DNA from: Candidatus Kapaibacterium sp.
GTDB taxonomy: Bacteria > Bacteroidota > Ignavibacteria > Kapaibacteriales > HRBIN21
DNA length: 64,000 bases
Direction: 5' to 3'
NCBI GenBank assembly: GCA_025059875.1
Contig: JANXCT010000007.1
Coordinates: 1-64,000, forward strand
Shown: in pieces, positions 1 to 8,168 of the stretch
How the letters are laid out: every line of letters begins with the position of its first letter
Position numbering within the stretch: the first letter of the stretch is position 1
The notes under the pieces: generated by a model
What the model saw: the letters and a program-made list of their open reading frames with translations, nothing else
What the model was told of the DNA's origin: nothing
Databases searched by the model: none
Program-made: the position numbers and the translations under genes

Positions 1-84
1 CCAGGGGTTGACACGATGCAGGAAGGCTTCTAATTCTGCTCTCAATGTCACACTGAACAGCGCGTTTTCAAATTTGCTTCCCCT

Positions 85-195
85 CATATGCTACCCACAC
101 CATTTCATTTCCCAAAAACCAATCATCTTCACTGCGATGCACTATTGTACGCCTTGCTAGAACAAAACAAGACTGTGCTGCACACTAGCCTAGGG
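85..195 (-). pseudogene. Degenerate copy of the 3-prime end of the adjacent methyltransferase gene
   Basis: Read on the minus strand, this stretch is a decayed relative of the last codons of the methyltransferase at 308-2992. Bases 115-140 match 350-375 at 22 of 26 positions, and all four differences are transitions. Similarity continues with small gaps on both sides, roughly 100-190 against 334-425. The frame is destroyed by stops and indels, so it cannot code. It looks like what remains of a second, related methyltransferase, or of a partial duplication. The surrounding 1-210 is AT-richer than the rest of the window. Confidence 0.6.
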
Positions 196-307
196 ATAGT
201 AGTGTTGCCAAGCTTCCTGTGACCGCGCTCGGGGTTATTCCGGTGCGCAAGCAGCCGCCGCGTGATCGACGTGACGCCGGGATACCCTCGATAGTTCATA
301 TTATACT

Positions 308-2992
308 TCAATCTGTTGGTTTCACCACCCGCACTACCTCATTCCCCCGAAAATCAATCACCTTCACCGCAATGCGCCGATGCTCACCGAGCTGGAACGG
401 GAACGAGACCGTGCCGCGCATGCGCTCGAAAGTCTCTAGGTCAATTTGTGCTCGCAGCGCCCGCTGGAGCTTCTCCCACGCATTGGGATCGCCAGGGAAA
501 AACGCCTGACAGATGTGGAAGGTCTTGCCGTCGTAGTCGGTGTCCAAAAACCAAGCCGCTACCTCGTTTCCTCTCGCGCTATGCACTTCGCCCTTGATCG
601 GATCGTAGATATCCACCCCGCGCAGCTCCACGATAAACGTGCCGTCTGCTTGCCGCTTCACAGCTACATCGGGCTGACCGAAGACAGTGAAAATTTGACT
701 GGCGCGGGTGGTTTTGAGCAGATCGCCCACCAGCACGTCAGGAGCGACGTTTGCAAAATGCACCTGCAGCTTGGGCACTGGTACTTTTTGAATGAACGCC
801 TGCGCCTCGGGATCGAACGCAAAGCCAGCAAAGATCAAGACGTCGTAACCATTCGTCTTGGCAGTGGGAATCGCCTCTTGCACTTGCAGCGCCGTCACGG
901 GTCCGTATTGCGGACCAAACGAGATCGCCACACGCAGCGTCGCGCCGTTTTGCTCTGCCTCTGCTTCAGCATGCAGATACCCCACGTTCAAGGGGCGCAC
1001 GTTGCGAAGCTCCATCTTCCTCCCGCCGGGGAAGAGCACCCCACCCTGCTGCTGGAGCAGGGTGATCATCGTCGTTAGGTAGTCTCCGCCACGGTCGTCT
1101 ACTCGCCCAGCAGCTTCTTCTTGCTCGAACTGCGAGATGGGCACCTGCATGGGGTCTTCTACGGCGGGCACGGGGATGGCCTCGACGGTGAAGGGTCCGC
1201 TCACGCGCACCACGCCGGGCTTGACCTTCGGGCGGTCGTAGAGCGTCTCCTGCGGCGCGTTGCGCCGGATGCTTTCGTCAATCTCTTCGCGCTTCTTGCG
1301 TTTCGCCTCCCAAAAGCGCCGTAGGGCGTCCTTAGCCGCTTCTGGCCAATCCGGCGCCGGGACGGGATCGGGCACTTCTTTCAGCGATTTCCAGCGATGA
1401 CCTGTGAGCCGATAGAAGTCCTGAAGCCACGTTTGGATCGCTGTATCTTCGACAAATCCTTTGTGTTTGGCTTGGTGTAGCTTGTGGTAAATCTCGTGCG
1501 CTTCTTGGGGCCAAGACGGATGCGGCACCTCGCGCGGCACTTCCCACTCCAGCAGCTCATTAACCCGCACCACTTGTCCGCTTGGCAACGTGCAGGTCTC
1601 TGTATCGGGAGCAGTGAAGTCCACGACGTGCCCTTCGCGCCCGCCTTGAGCGATGCGAATGCGCACAGGCTGTCCTTTCAGCGTGCGGTTTAAGTCCGCC
1701 AGCGCCTGCTCGATCTGCGGCTGGTATTTGGCAGCGATGGCGTCAATTTCGGTGTTCTTGGCGATGCTCTCCAGCGTGATGTGCGGGACGGTTTCGTAGT
1801 GGAAGCCGCCGGCAGGACCACGCGCTGGGTCACGCAGCTCGTAGTAGTCGAATTTCGCCGTCATCAACCGCTGCCGGGCAATGGCAAGCGCGACGCGGGA
1901 GGTATCGCAGGTGATCCAGCGCCGGCCCCACTTTTCGGCGCAGTAGGCTGTGGTGCCCGAGCCGCAGGTGGGATCGAAGACGAGGTCGCCCGGGTCGGTG
2001 GTCATTAGGATGCAGCGCTCAATAACCTTGGTGTTGGTTTGTACGGCATAAACCTTTTCTCGTGAATACGTGCTTATCACAGTATCATCCCAAACATTGT
2101 GTAAGCGTATAAACGAAAAATCTTCCGGATAACGCTTTGTGTATTTCTCGTCTTCGGTCAGACGCTCCGCAGCTCGCAACCTCGCGATCAGCACTAGATC
2201 GTCCGTCTTGCGTTCCGCTGACTTGAACCTGCGTCCACCACACTCTGTCCGATCGAAGGTAGCCAACAATTCTTCCTCGTGCCTGTCGCGGTAAAGTGTC
2301 CGAACTTTCATTTGATTGCATTCTCGCGCGTACCACAGCAAATAATCAAACAACCTTGGAATGGTCATGGTGTTTTGACTTGCTGCAGTCTGAAACGCCA
2401 CCACCGCCACGAAATTCTCCCTCCCAAACACCTCATCCAATAGACATCGCACCAGGTGCAGGTTCTCGTCGTTGATCTGCACAAAGATCGAGCCGCTCTC
2501 GGCGAGCAGTTCCCGCGCCAAGAGCAGTCGATCGCGCAGGTAGGTGAGGTAAGAATGGATGCCCAGTTTCCAGGTATCGCGGTAGGCTTTGATCTGTTCG
2601 GGTTCGTGGGTGAGGTCTTCGTCCTTGTCTTTCACGTCGCGGCGGTCAATGCGCGGCTGGAAGTTGGAGGCGTATTTGATGCCGTAAGGCGGGTCCATGT
2701 AGATCATCTGCACCTTGCCCGCCATGCCCTCTTTGACCAAGAGCGAGTTCATCACGAGCAGCGAATCGCCCAAAATCAGGCGGTTTGCCCAGCCGACTTC
2801 GTGCTGATAGAACTCGACCTGCTTATCCGCCGGCAGCGGCGTTTCGCCAAAGAGGTCGGGCTGCAACGGCTGTGGTCGGCGCACTGCGTTGAGGATGGCG
2901 CGCGTGGAGATGCGCTCGTGGATGTGGAGCGAGACCACATCCACCTCGAAGCTCGTGTGCTCGGCCTTGCCGGTATCCTGGGACGCTCCCAA
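308..2992 (-). CDS. Site-specific DNA methyltransferase (N6-adenine, beta class)
   Basis: Predicted to transfer a methyl group from S-adenosylmethionine to adenine in a specific DNA site. Catalytic motif IV DPPYG is at residues 100-104. The SAM-binding motif I, FDPTCGSGTT, is at about 339-348. This IV-then-I order is that of beta-class (type III Mod-like) enzymes. Residues about 200-320, between the motifs, should form the target recognition part; the DNA there (about 2085-2400) is clearly AT-richer than the rest. The 894-residue length is normal for this large defence-associated family. The start is TTG at 2990-2992, only two codons after the in-frame TGA that ends the preceding winged-helix gene, which suggests translational coupling. 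No restriction enzyme or helicase is intact beside it, so it may now act as an orphan methylase. Confidence 0.9.
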   Translation of the reverse strand: MGASQDTGKAEHTSFEVDVVSLHIHERISTRAILNAVRRPQPLQPDLFGETPLPADKQVEFYQHEVGWANRLILGDSLLVMNSLLVKEGMAGKVQMIYMDPPYGIKYASNFQPRIDRRDVKDKDEDLTHEPEQIKAYRDTWKLGIHSYLTYLRDRLLLARELLAESGSIFVQINDENLHLVRCLLDEVFGRENFVAVVAFQTAASQNTMTIPRLFDYLLWYARECNQMKVRTLYRDRHEEELLATFDRTECGGRRFKSAERKTDDLVLIARLRAAERLTEDEKYTKRYPEDFSFIRLHNVWDDTVISTYSREKVYAVQTNTKVIERCILMTTDPGDLVFDPTCGSGTTAYCAEKWGRRWITCDTSRVALAIARQRLMTAKFDYYELRDPARGPAGGFHYETVPHITLESIAKNTEIDAIAAKYQPQIEQALADLNRTLKGQPVRIRIAQGGREGHVVDFTAPDTETCTLPSGQVVRVNELLEWEVPREVPHPSWPQEAHEIYHKLHQAKHKGFVEDTAIQTWLQDFYRLTGHRWKSLKEVPDPVPAPDWPEAAKDALRRFWEAKRKKREEIDESIRRNAPQETLYDRPKVKPGVVRVSGPFTVEAIPVPAVEDPMQVPISQFEQEEAAGRVDDRGGDYLTTMITLLQQQGGVLFPGGRKMELRNVRPLNVGYLHAEAEAEQNGATLRVAISFGPQYGPVTALQVQEAIPTAKTNGYDVLIFAGFAFDPEAQAFIQKVPVPKLQVHFANVAPDVLVGDLLKTTRASQIFTVFGQPDVAVKRQADGTFIVELRGVDIYDPIKGEVHSARGNEVAAWFLDTDYDGKTFHICQAFFPGDPNAWEKLQRALRAQIDLETFERMRGTVSFPFQLGEHRRIAVKVIDFRGNEVVRVVKPTD

Positions 2993-2995
2993 CGA

Positions 2996-3642
2996 TCACC
3001 GGCTATGTGCAGCGAGGTACTGCTGGCCCTTATCCGAGATCGCCCAGACGCCGCGTGGGGTATCCTTGCGGAACAGGCCTTCGTGGACGAGCCACAGTCG
3101 TGCCCAGTGAGCAGCGTTCTGCCAGCGGATGACCCTTGATCAGAGGGAAGTGGGCGTAGGTCGGCAGGCTTCAGGTATGGCCGCATTTCAGCGTAGACAC
3201 ACTTCAGGACCTCCGACGACCGCGCCTGGCCGCCCAGAGCAACCAACGCCCGCAGGATAGGCAGCCGGAAGGCTTCCTCTGGTGTTCGCTCCCCATGAGA
3301 TAACGGCTGGTGGACAGAGGCTCTTCTGCGGGATTTGCTATGGAGGCGCTTCCACCGCCGGTGTCTGGCGCGAGTTAGGGCGATAGATTGTTCGAGCTGC
3401 CGCCCCATACTCATCAGTATCCGAGCCGCGGCATAGGATCCCTGCTGTGTTGCCTCAGCGGCTGATCGGCGCATGCTCTCCAGTGTCGTTTCCAGAGCGG
3501 CAAGCAGTCGGCTGAATCTTCTGCTGTGTTCTGGTATCCCATGATGGCCTATGGTTTGGTGGACACGCCCGCTCTTTCCAACTGTGCCGTCGCTCTGTGG
3601 AGCGCGTAATTTCTGCTCAACGTTGTCGTAGATATTCGGCAC
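2996..3642 (-). pseudogene. Winged-helix (Mrr N-terminal-like) protein, frameshifted
   Basis: The GTG-started frame encodes a helical, Arg/Gln-rich N-terminal part (about residues 38-100). It continues into a winged-helix domain like the Mrr N-terminal domain (RLPILRALVALGG at about 126-138, then LPSDQ). After residue 170 the frame turns to nonsense, while the expected continuation, WQNAAHWARLWLVHEGL and RGVWAISDKG, runs in the neighbouring frame and stops at TGA 2996-2998. One added G in the GGG run near 3132 would restore a single frame. Such small winged-helix proteins commonly sit directly upstream of methyltransferases of this type. The first 26 residues resemble the start of phospholipase-D-type helicases from the same loci (inference). 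The break may be real decay, a sequencing error or programmed slippage. Confidence 0.65.
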
Positions 3643-3780
3643 AACTTACGTAGCGGCATTGCATAGATGATACCTGTAGGGACTTCGTTTGGACGTGGTC
3701 TGCTCCTGAGGCAGTTCCGTACGCTGCGTTCTTCAAGAGCCGTCTGCAGGGTGCGAATGCGCAGAATCGCAGAGGCGGGG

Positions 3781-3806
3781 GGCTGAGAGCTATGGGGCTC
3801 TCAGCC
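3781..3806 (-). terminator. Perfect 10-bp hairpin downstream of citrate synthase
   Basis: Bases 3781-3790 pair perfectly with 3797-3806 around a six-base loop, 47 bases past the citrate synthase stop on the minus strand. No U-tract follows in either direction, so it is not a classical intrinsic terminator. It may protect the 3-prime end or terminate weakly. Confidence 0.4.
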
Positions 3807-3853
3807 GCTGGTGTAGAGGAGACTCGTGTGGATTACGGATGAGCCTCGGTGGC

Positions 3854-5152
3854 TTACGTATGGGAGGCGACGGCGCTACAGGCTATCTGCTCCAGCTCCT
3901 GGAGTGTCAAGGACTTCGGCCGCATGATGGGGGTGCCGAGGATGCGATGGACCAGAATCTGGGCGCAGATTCCCAAGGCACGGGAGACCCCGAACATGAC
4001 GGTGTAGAACTCAAACTCCTGCAGACCGTAGATGTAGAGTAGCGAGCCGGAGATAGCGTCTACGTTGGGCCATGGGTTCTTCACTTTGCCCTGCCGCTGG
4101 AGGACCTGGGGCACGATCCGGAAGAGCTGGTTGACGAGGGTGATCAGCTCATGCTGGAGGCGGTACTGCTCGGCAAACTGCTGGAAGAGGGTGAAGCGAG
4201 GGTCAATTACCCGAAGGACTGCGTGGCCGTAGCCCGGGATGACGTGCCCACTGTTGAGCCAGTCCCAGAGATATTGCTCTAAGGCCTCGTCTGAAGGCTG
4301 GGAGCCCAGGGTCTGCAGGGTCTGCAGTAGGAAGCGCAGGCATTCCTGGTTTGCTAATCCGTGCAGAGGCCCTGCCAACCCGTTGAGGCCGGCACTGACG
4401 GCATAGAAGGGGTCGGAGAGCGCAGAGGCGACGGTGTAGCCGGTCAGGGCGCTGACGTTGCCGCCTTCGTGATCGCTGTGGAGGACGAGGTAGAGGCGCA
4501 CCAGGTCCCGGAACTGCCCGGTGGGGTCTGGAAGTCCGAGCATGTGGGCGAAGTTAGAGGCCCAGTCCAGCCCGGGGTCGGGTGGGATAGGCTCAGCATT
4601 CTGGAAACGGAGCCGGTAGATGCCGGCTGCCAGCGTCGTTATACGTCCCAGGAGCATTAGGCAGTCCTCCAGCAGGGGCTTCCAGAGTTCACCTCGAGGG
4701 AGCCCCTCTTCGAAAGCCCGCCGGAAGGCGGATTCCCGCTCCATCGCCAACAGGCCCAAGCTCAGCATCGCCATCGGATGCGAGTCCCGAGGGAGGGCTC
4801 GGAGCGCATCCCAGACGTACGTCGGAACAGGGGCCCGTTCGGCCAAGCTCTGCCGCAGAGACTCCCGCTCCTCCTCTGAGGGAAGCTCGCCAGTGCAGAG
4901 GAGCCAGAAGATATCCTCTGGCATGCGGTCTGCCAGGTCGGCAATCGGGATATTGCGGATGCGGAGCCCTTCAGTTGGGATGACGAGTGAGGTTTCACAG
5001 AGGAGTGCTGGAACCCCGCGCATACCGCCGATGACCTGCTCTACGCGGATGTCCGCGATAGGAGTACTGCCGTAGTCATGGAGCACTGTGCGGAGCTGCT
5101 GCTGCCACTGCGGGGCCAATCCTTCCAGCCGCTGCCGTAGAAGGGTGCTCAT
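3854..5152 (-). CDS. gltA: Citrate synthase (eukaryote-like type)
   Basis: Condenses oxaloacetate and acetyl-CoA to citrate, the entry step of the TCA cycle. The conserved blocks are in order: HSDHEGGNVSA, GPLHGLANQE (first catalytic His), VIPGYGHAVLR with DPRF (second His), and PNVDA (catalytic Asp), then FGVSRALG and RPKS. These match the mitochondrial-like citrate synthase subgroup rather than the allosteric Gram-negative hexamers. The length of 432 residues is normal. I start at ATG 5152 (MSTLLRQRLEG); an upstream in-frame extension to 5209 reads into Arg/Ser-rich noncoding-like sequence. A TAnnTTTG element (5198-5205) lies 45 bases upstream. An isocitrate dehydrogenase of the same cycle is at 59412-60830. 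Confidence 0.95.
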   Translation of the reverse strand: MSTLLRQRLEGLAPQWQQQLRTVLHDYGSTPIADIRVEQVIGGMRGVPALLCETSLVIPTEGLRIRNIPIADLADRMPEDIFWLLCTGELPSEEERESLRQSLAERAPVPTYVWDALRALPRDSHPMAMLSLGLLAMERESAFRRAFEEGLPRGELWKPLLEDCLMLLGRITTLAAGIYRLRFQNAEPIPPDPGLDWASNFAHMLGLPDPTGQFRDLVRLYLVLHSDHEGGNVSALTGYTVASALSDPFYAVSAGLNGLAGPLHGLANQECLRFLLQTLQTLGSQPSDEALEQYLWDWLNSGHVIPGYGHAVLRVIDPRFTLFQQFAEQYRLQHELITLVNQLFRIVPQVLQRQGKVKNPWPNVDAISGSLLYIYGLQEFEFYTVMFGVSRALGICAQILVHRILGTPIMRPKSLTLQELEQIACSAVASHT

Positions 5153-5197
5153 CGGGCGTTCACGAGAGGCTGTGCGACAACGAAGTGCCGTTGGCAG

Positions 5198-5205
5198 CAA
5201 ACTTA
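5198..5205 (-). promoter_or_regulatory. TAnnTTTG promoter element (citrate synthase)
   Basis: TAAGTTTG on the minus strand, 45 bases before the citrate synthase ATG. It matches the -7 consensus of the Bacteroidota primary sigma factor exactly. Confidence 0.5.
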
Positions 5206-5278
5206 GCAAAGTTTACGTCGGACGTGCGCGAAGCTGTATCACGAATTCTCACAGAGGACTGGGTATTGGCGAAAGCTG

Positions 5279-5286
5279 TAATTTTG
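5279..5286 (+). promoter_or_regulatory. TAnnTTTG promoter element (tRNA-Glu)
   Basis: TAATTTTG ends 10 bases before the mature 5-prime end of tRNA-Glu. The spacing is nearly the same as for tRNA-Ser at 42874 (9 bases). Confidence 0.6.
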
Positions 5287-5296
5287 CGACGTCAAC

Positions 5297-5371
5297 GGCG
5301 CATTCGTCTAGGGGTTAGGACACCGCCCTCTCAAGGCGGAAACGGGGGTTCGAGTCCCCCATGCGCTACCA
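5297..5371 (+). tRNA. tRNA-Glu (anticodon CTC)
   Basis: Cloverleaf: acceptor GGCGCAT pairs with ATGCGCT (G-U at the top). The D arm GTCTAGGGGTTAGGAC is typical of tRNA-Glu. The anticodon stem CCGCC/GGCGG carries loop CTCTCAA (anticodon CTC). The T arm is GGGGG-TTCGAGT-CCCCC. CCA is encoded at 5369-5371, unlike the other three tRNAs in this window. The peroxiredoxin gene begins 16 bases downstream, so the two may be co-transcribed. Confidence 0.96.
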
Positions 5372-5387
5372 AATCCAGCCCTGCCCG

Positions 5388-5852
5388 ATGGACCGCACGG
5401 TTGCTCCTCCATTTACACTCACCGCCGACGACGGTACGGAGGCCAAGCTGGAGAGCTTTCGGGGACAGTGGGTGCTGTTGCTCTTCTACCCGCGTGACTT
5501 CAGTCCTGTCTGTACGGAGCAGCTCTGCCACTACCGAGATGAATGGGAGGCGTTAGAGCTACCAGGGGTGAGGGTGTTCGGCATTAGTCCCGATACTGTG
5601 GAGCGTCATCGGGAGTTTCGTCGCCGGTACGCGATACCGTTCCCGCTCCTCGCTGATCCTCAGCAGGAGGTCTTCCGCCGCTACGGGATGGTGACCTTAG
5701 GGCTCCTACCGGCACGCGGTGTCGTAGTTGTGGATCCCGAGGGGATCGTGCGCTATCGGTGGAAGAGCTCATTAGGGCTGCGGTACCCGAAGGCAAGAGA
5801 GCTACGAAGTCTTCTTCTGCGACTCCAAGAGGGAGGGGCACCTCGGAAATGA
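5388..5852 (+). CDS. Peroxiredoxin, BCP/PrxQ type
   Basis: Thiol peroxidase that reduces hydrogen peroxide and organic hydroperoxides with thioredoxin as likely reductant. The AhpC/TSA fold is visible: GQWVLLLFYPRDFSPVC at the peroxidatic Cys42, and Cys47 five residues on as resolving cysteine, the spacing of atypical 2-Cys BCP enzymes. The ATG at 5388 gives a normal N-terminus (MDRTVAPPFTL). The in-frame ATG at 5361 lies inside the tRNA-Glu acceptor and is rejected. It follows tRNA-Glu by 16 bases and ends just before the acyl-CoA-dehydrogenase-like gene. A second peroxiredoxin lies at 63499-63978. Confidence 0.9.
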   Translation: MDRTVAPPFTLTADDGTEAKLESFRGQWVLLLFYPRDFSPVCTEQLCHYRDEWEALELPGVRVFGISPDTVERHREFRRRYAIPFPLLADPQQEVFRRYGMVTLGLLPARGVVVVDPEGIVRYRWKSSLGLRYPKARELRSLLLRLQEGGAPRK

Positions 5853-5874
5853 GCCAAGGGGCGGTGCCAGGAGA

Positions 5875-6939
5875 ATGGCTACAGCAGCCCTGCAAGACCG
5901 GCGAGAGGCACTCCTGAGGCACGAAGAGCTAGAGTGGTTGCGCGAGCGGGCTTCGGAGTGGGCAGAGGCAGAGATAGTGCCTGAGGAGGTTGTGGAGTGG
6001 CTCGTGCGGCGGCGAATTTTCAAGCTCTTCGTCCCAAAGGCCTTCGGTGGCAGGGAGGAGAGTCTGAGCAGTGCAGTCCGGCTCTACGAGGCCCTGGCGG
6101 AAGTGGATGGCAGCGTGGCGTGGTTGGTGCAGATTGGTGCCGGTGGGGGATTCTTCGTGCCATCGTTTGCGCCGGAGGTAGCCCAACAGTTCTTTTCAGC
6201 CGATAGTGCGGTGATCGCTGGTTCGGGAACCGTTGGTGGGGTAGCCCGTCGGGTGCGGGGAGGGTACCGAGTGTCAGGGCATTGGCGGTATGCTAGTGGA
6301 GCTCAGTACGCAACGCTCTTCACGGCAAACGCAAGGGTCCAGGAGACCGGTGCCGTGCGGGCGTTTGCGTGGCTACCGGAGCAGGTACGGCTGGAGCGAG
6401 ATTGGCGCGCGCTCGGCATGCGGGCAACCTCAAGCTGGAGCTTCACCGTGGACGATGTCTTCGTGCCAGAGGGGTGGAGCTTCGTCGTGGGGCAGAAGCT
6501 CTGGGAACCGGGGCTGCCAGTGTATGACCTTCCCTTCGGCTTCTTCGCTACCGCTTCGATTGGAGCAGTAGCACTGGGGCTTGCCCGAGCCTTCTTCCGG
6601 GAGCTGGAAGCGTTGGAACACCCTGCGGCCATTCGGGCTCTGCTCCCTCGCTGGCGGGAGCTGCTGGAGTACGCTCGGTATGTGTTCCACACAACGGTAG
6701 AGTGGGCGGAAGAGGGCGTGGTAGCAGGGAGACTGAGTCTAGAGCAGGGGCAGCGTGGTGAGTGGATACTTCGGGAGGCCGTCTGGATGGTCAGGCAGTG
6801 TGTGCTCGAGGCGCTGCCGGCGGCTGGGATGGCGGCGATTCTGGAGGGGACCGCGATTGGACGGGTAGCACGGGATCTCCTCACGGTAGCTCAGCACCAC
6901 GCGTTGTGGCGGCCGGAGTGGAGGCCTGAGGTAGTATGA
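5875..6939 (+). CDS. Acyl-CoA dehydrogenase family flavoprotein
   Basis: A 354-residue protein with the acyl-CoA dehydrogenase fold. The N-terminal helical domain includes FKLFVPKAFGG and EALAEVDGSVAW. The middle beta domain has GGYRVSGHWRYASGA and RATSSWSFTVDDVFVPE. The C-terminal helical domain ends with DLLTVAQHHALWRPEW. The RDLxTxxQH ending is typical of the type-2 C-terminal domain shared with two-component flavin monooxygenases (HsaA/DszC relatives), so the reaction could be dehydrogenation or hydroxylation; the substrate cannot be told. It is slightly shorter than the usual 380-400 residues. No flavin reductase or CoA ligase is adjacent. Its stop overlaps the start of the next gene (ATGA). 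Confidence 0.75.
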   Translation: MATAALQDRREALLRHEELEWLRERASEWAEAEIVPEEVVEWLVRRRIFKLFVPKAFGGREESLSSAVRLYEALAEVDGSVAWLVQIGAGGGFFVPSFAPEVAQQFFSADSAVIAGSGTVGGVARRVRGGYRVSGHWRYASGAQYATLFTANARVQETGAVRAFAWLPEQVRLERDWRALGMRATSSWSFTVDDVFVPEGWSFVVGQKLWEPGLPVYDLPFGFFATASIGAVALGLARAFFRELEALEHPAAIRALLPRWRELLEYARYVFHTTVEWAEEGVVAGRLSLEQGQRGEWILREAVWMVRQCVLEALPAAGMAAILEGTAIGRVARDLLTVAQHHALWRPEWRPEVV

Positions 6940-8168
6940 GGTGGGCTGAAAGGGCAGCGTCATCCGCACTCTTTCGCCTGTTAGGTCGCCGCCTATTTCG
7001 AGCAGCGGGGGGCGGCTTCTTTCGCTTCTCTCGCGTCGTTGCCTTCGGTAGCGTCTTCCTGGGGAGCATGGCGCTCATGCTGGCCCTCGCCATCCTGGAG
7101 GGCTTCCAGCGGACGCTCTACGAGCAATCGCTGCGGTTTACGTGGCACGTCCAAGTGCGGACGTTCGGCGGACACCTATTCTTCTACGAGCCGGTGGTGG
7201 AGCGATTGCAGCAGGAGTTTCCAGGTGCTACGGTTGCCGCAGTGCGGGAGCAGGAGGCGTTGTTACGCACAGCAGTCGGTGTTGAAGGAGTAGTGTTGCG
7301 AGCACTGAGCTTGGCACCAAGTCGGGTGCCAGTGGGATTCCAGATTGTGGACGGCCGTGGGGACTTCAGCTCTGACACGGCTTCCGAAGTGCTGGTCGGG
7401 CAAGCCCTGGCCCGTCGGCTGGAGCTGGTTCCAGGAGATACGGTGCTCGTCATCACTGCACAACGCCAAGGGGGCAATGTCCTGCCGCTGCTGAAACGGC
7501 TCAGAGTTGTCGGAGTCTACCGCAGCGGGTTGACGAAGTACGAGGAATTGTATGCCTACCTCCCCTTCGGACGGGCAGGCCGGTTATGGGAGGTGCCAGA
7601 ACTAGCTGCAACAGGGGTTGATCTCCTGCTTCCGACTGCGGAGGCGATCCGTGAAGCTCCGCAGCGCATTGAGCAGCTTTTAGGGGTTCCGTTCTATGCC
7701 CTCAGCCTCTACGAGCTCCACCAGCCGCTCTTCGCCTGGATTGAGCTGCAGCGTGTCCCTATCCCGTTGGTGCTGGGGCTGATGACGCTGGTGGCGGTCT
7801 TCAACGTGCTCACCTTCTTGGTGCTCTTGGTTGTAGAGAAGGCCAGGAGCTTTGCTATCCTCCAAGTGTTAGGACTGTCGCCACGGCAGATTCGGTGGTT
7901 CTTGTTGCGGCAGGGGACGGGGCTGAGCTTTGCGGGGGCTGCTGCTGGATGTGCAGTAGCAGGGGCATTTGCGTGGGTGCAGACCCAGTGGGGAATCATT
8001 CGGTTGGAGGGAGCGCTGTACTACTTAGACACGCTGCCGATAGCGGTTCTCTGGTGGCAGCCCGTCGTCGTCATCGCCGCAGCGGTCGGGTTGGCGGTAC
8101 TGGCAAGCGTTGTGCCGAGCGCGGTTGCACGGCGCCTACCGGTGGTCGCTCTGCTCCACTTCCGGTGA
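6936..8168 (+). CDS. ABC transporter permease, LolC/LolE (FtsX-MacB) type
   Basis: Membrane subunit of a lipoprotein-releasing type ABC system, which would extract outer-membrane-bound lipoproteins from the inner membrane. Topology fits the family: one N-terminal membrane segment (about 33-54), a large periplasmic domain (about 55-270), then three segments (about 272-300, 328-346, 370-392). FAILQVLGLSPRQIRWFLLRQG is the cytoplasmic coupling region seen in LolC/E. The 410 residues are normal. The ATPase partner LolD is not adjacent and must be encoded elsewhere. Translation is coupled to the preceding gene by a 4-base overlap. LolA, the carrier in the same pathway, is at 29187-29774. Confidence 0.85.
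   Translation: MRWAERAASSALFRLLGRRLFRAAGGGFFRFSRVVAFGSVFLGSMALMLALAILEGFQRTLYEQSLRFTWHVQVRTFGGHLFFYEPVVERLQQEFPGATVAAVREQEALLRTAVGVEGVVLRALSLAPSRVPVGFQIVDGRGDFSSDTASEVLVGQALARRLELVPGDTVLVITAQRQGGNVLPLLKRLRVVGVYRSGLTKYEELYAYLPFGRAGRLWEVPELAATGVDLLLPTAEAIREAPQRIEQLLGVPFYALSLYELHQPLFAWIELQRVPIPLVLGLMTLVAVFNVLTFLVLLVVEKARSFAILQVLGLSPRQIRWFLLRQGTGLSFAGAAAGCAVAGAFAWVQTQWGIIRLEGALYYLDTLPIAVLWWQPVVVIAAAVGLAVLASVVPSAVARRLPVVALLHFR

Noticed and set aside
446-1078. Plus-strand 210-codon frame opposite the methyltransferase
   Set aside because: It is a shadow of the methyltransferase gene, whose motifs are unambiguous.
2776-2995. Continuation of the winged-helix frame to 2776 as a 288-residue protein
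   Set aside because: After residue 170 the sequence is Arg/Ser-rich nonsense out of frame with the domain, and it lies over the methyltransferase start.
2996-3642. Restriction endonuclease (Mrr) call
   Set aside because: Only the winged-helix part is present; no nuclease domain with a PD-ExK core is visible.
1-3642. Complete BREX, DISARM or type III restriction system
   Set aside because: Only a methyltransferase and a damaged winged-helix gene are seen; no helicase, phosphatase, BrxC/PglZ-like or Res gene is in the window.
5361-5387. Upstream ATG of the peroxiredoxin gene
   Set aside because: It lies within the tRNA-Glu acceptor stem and CCA end.
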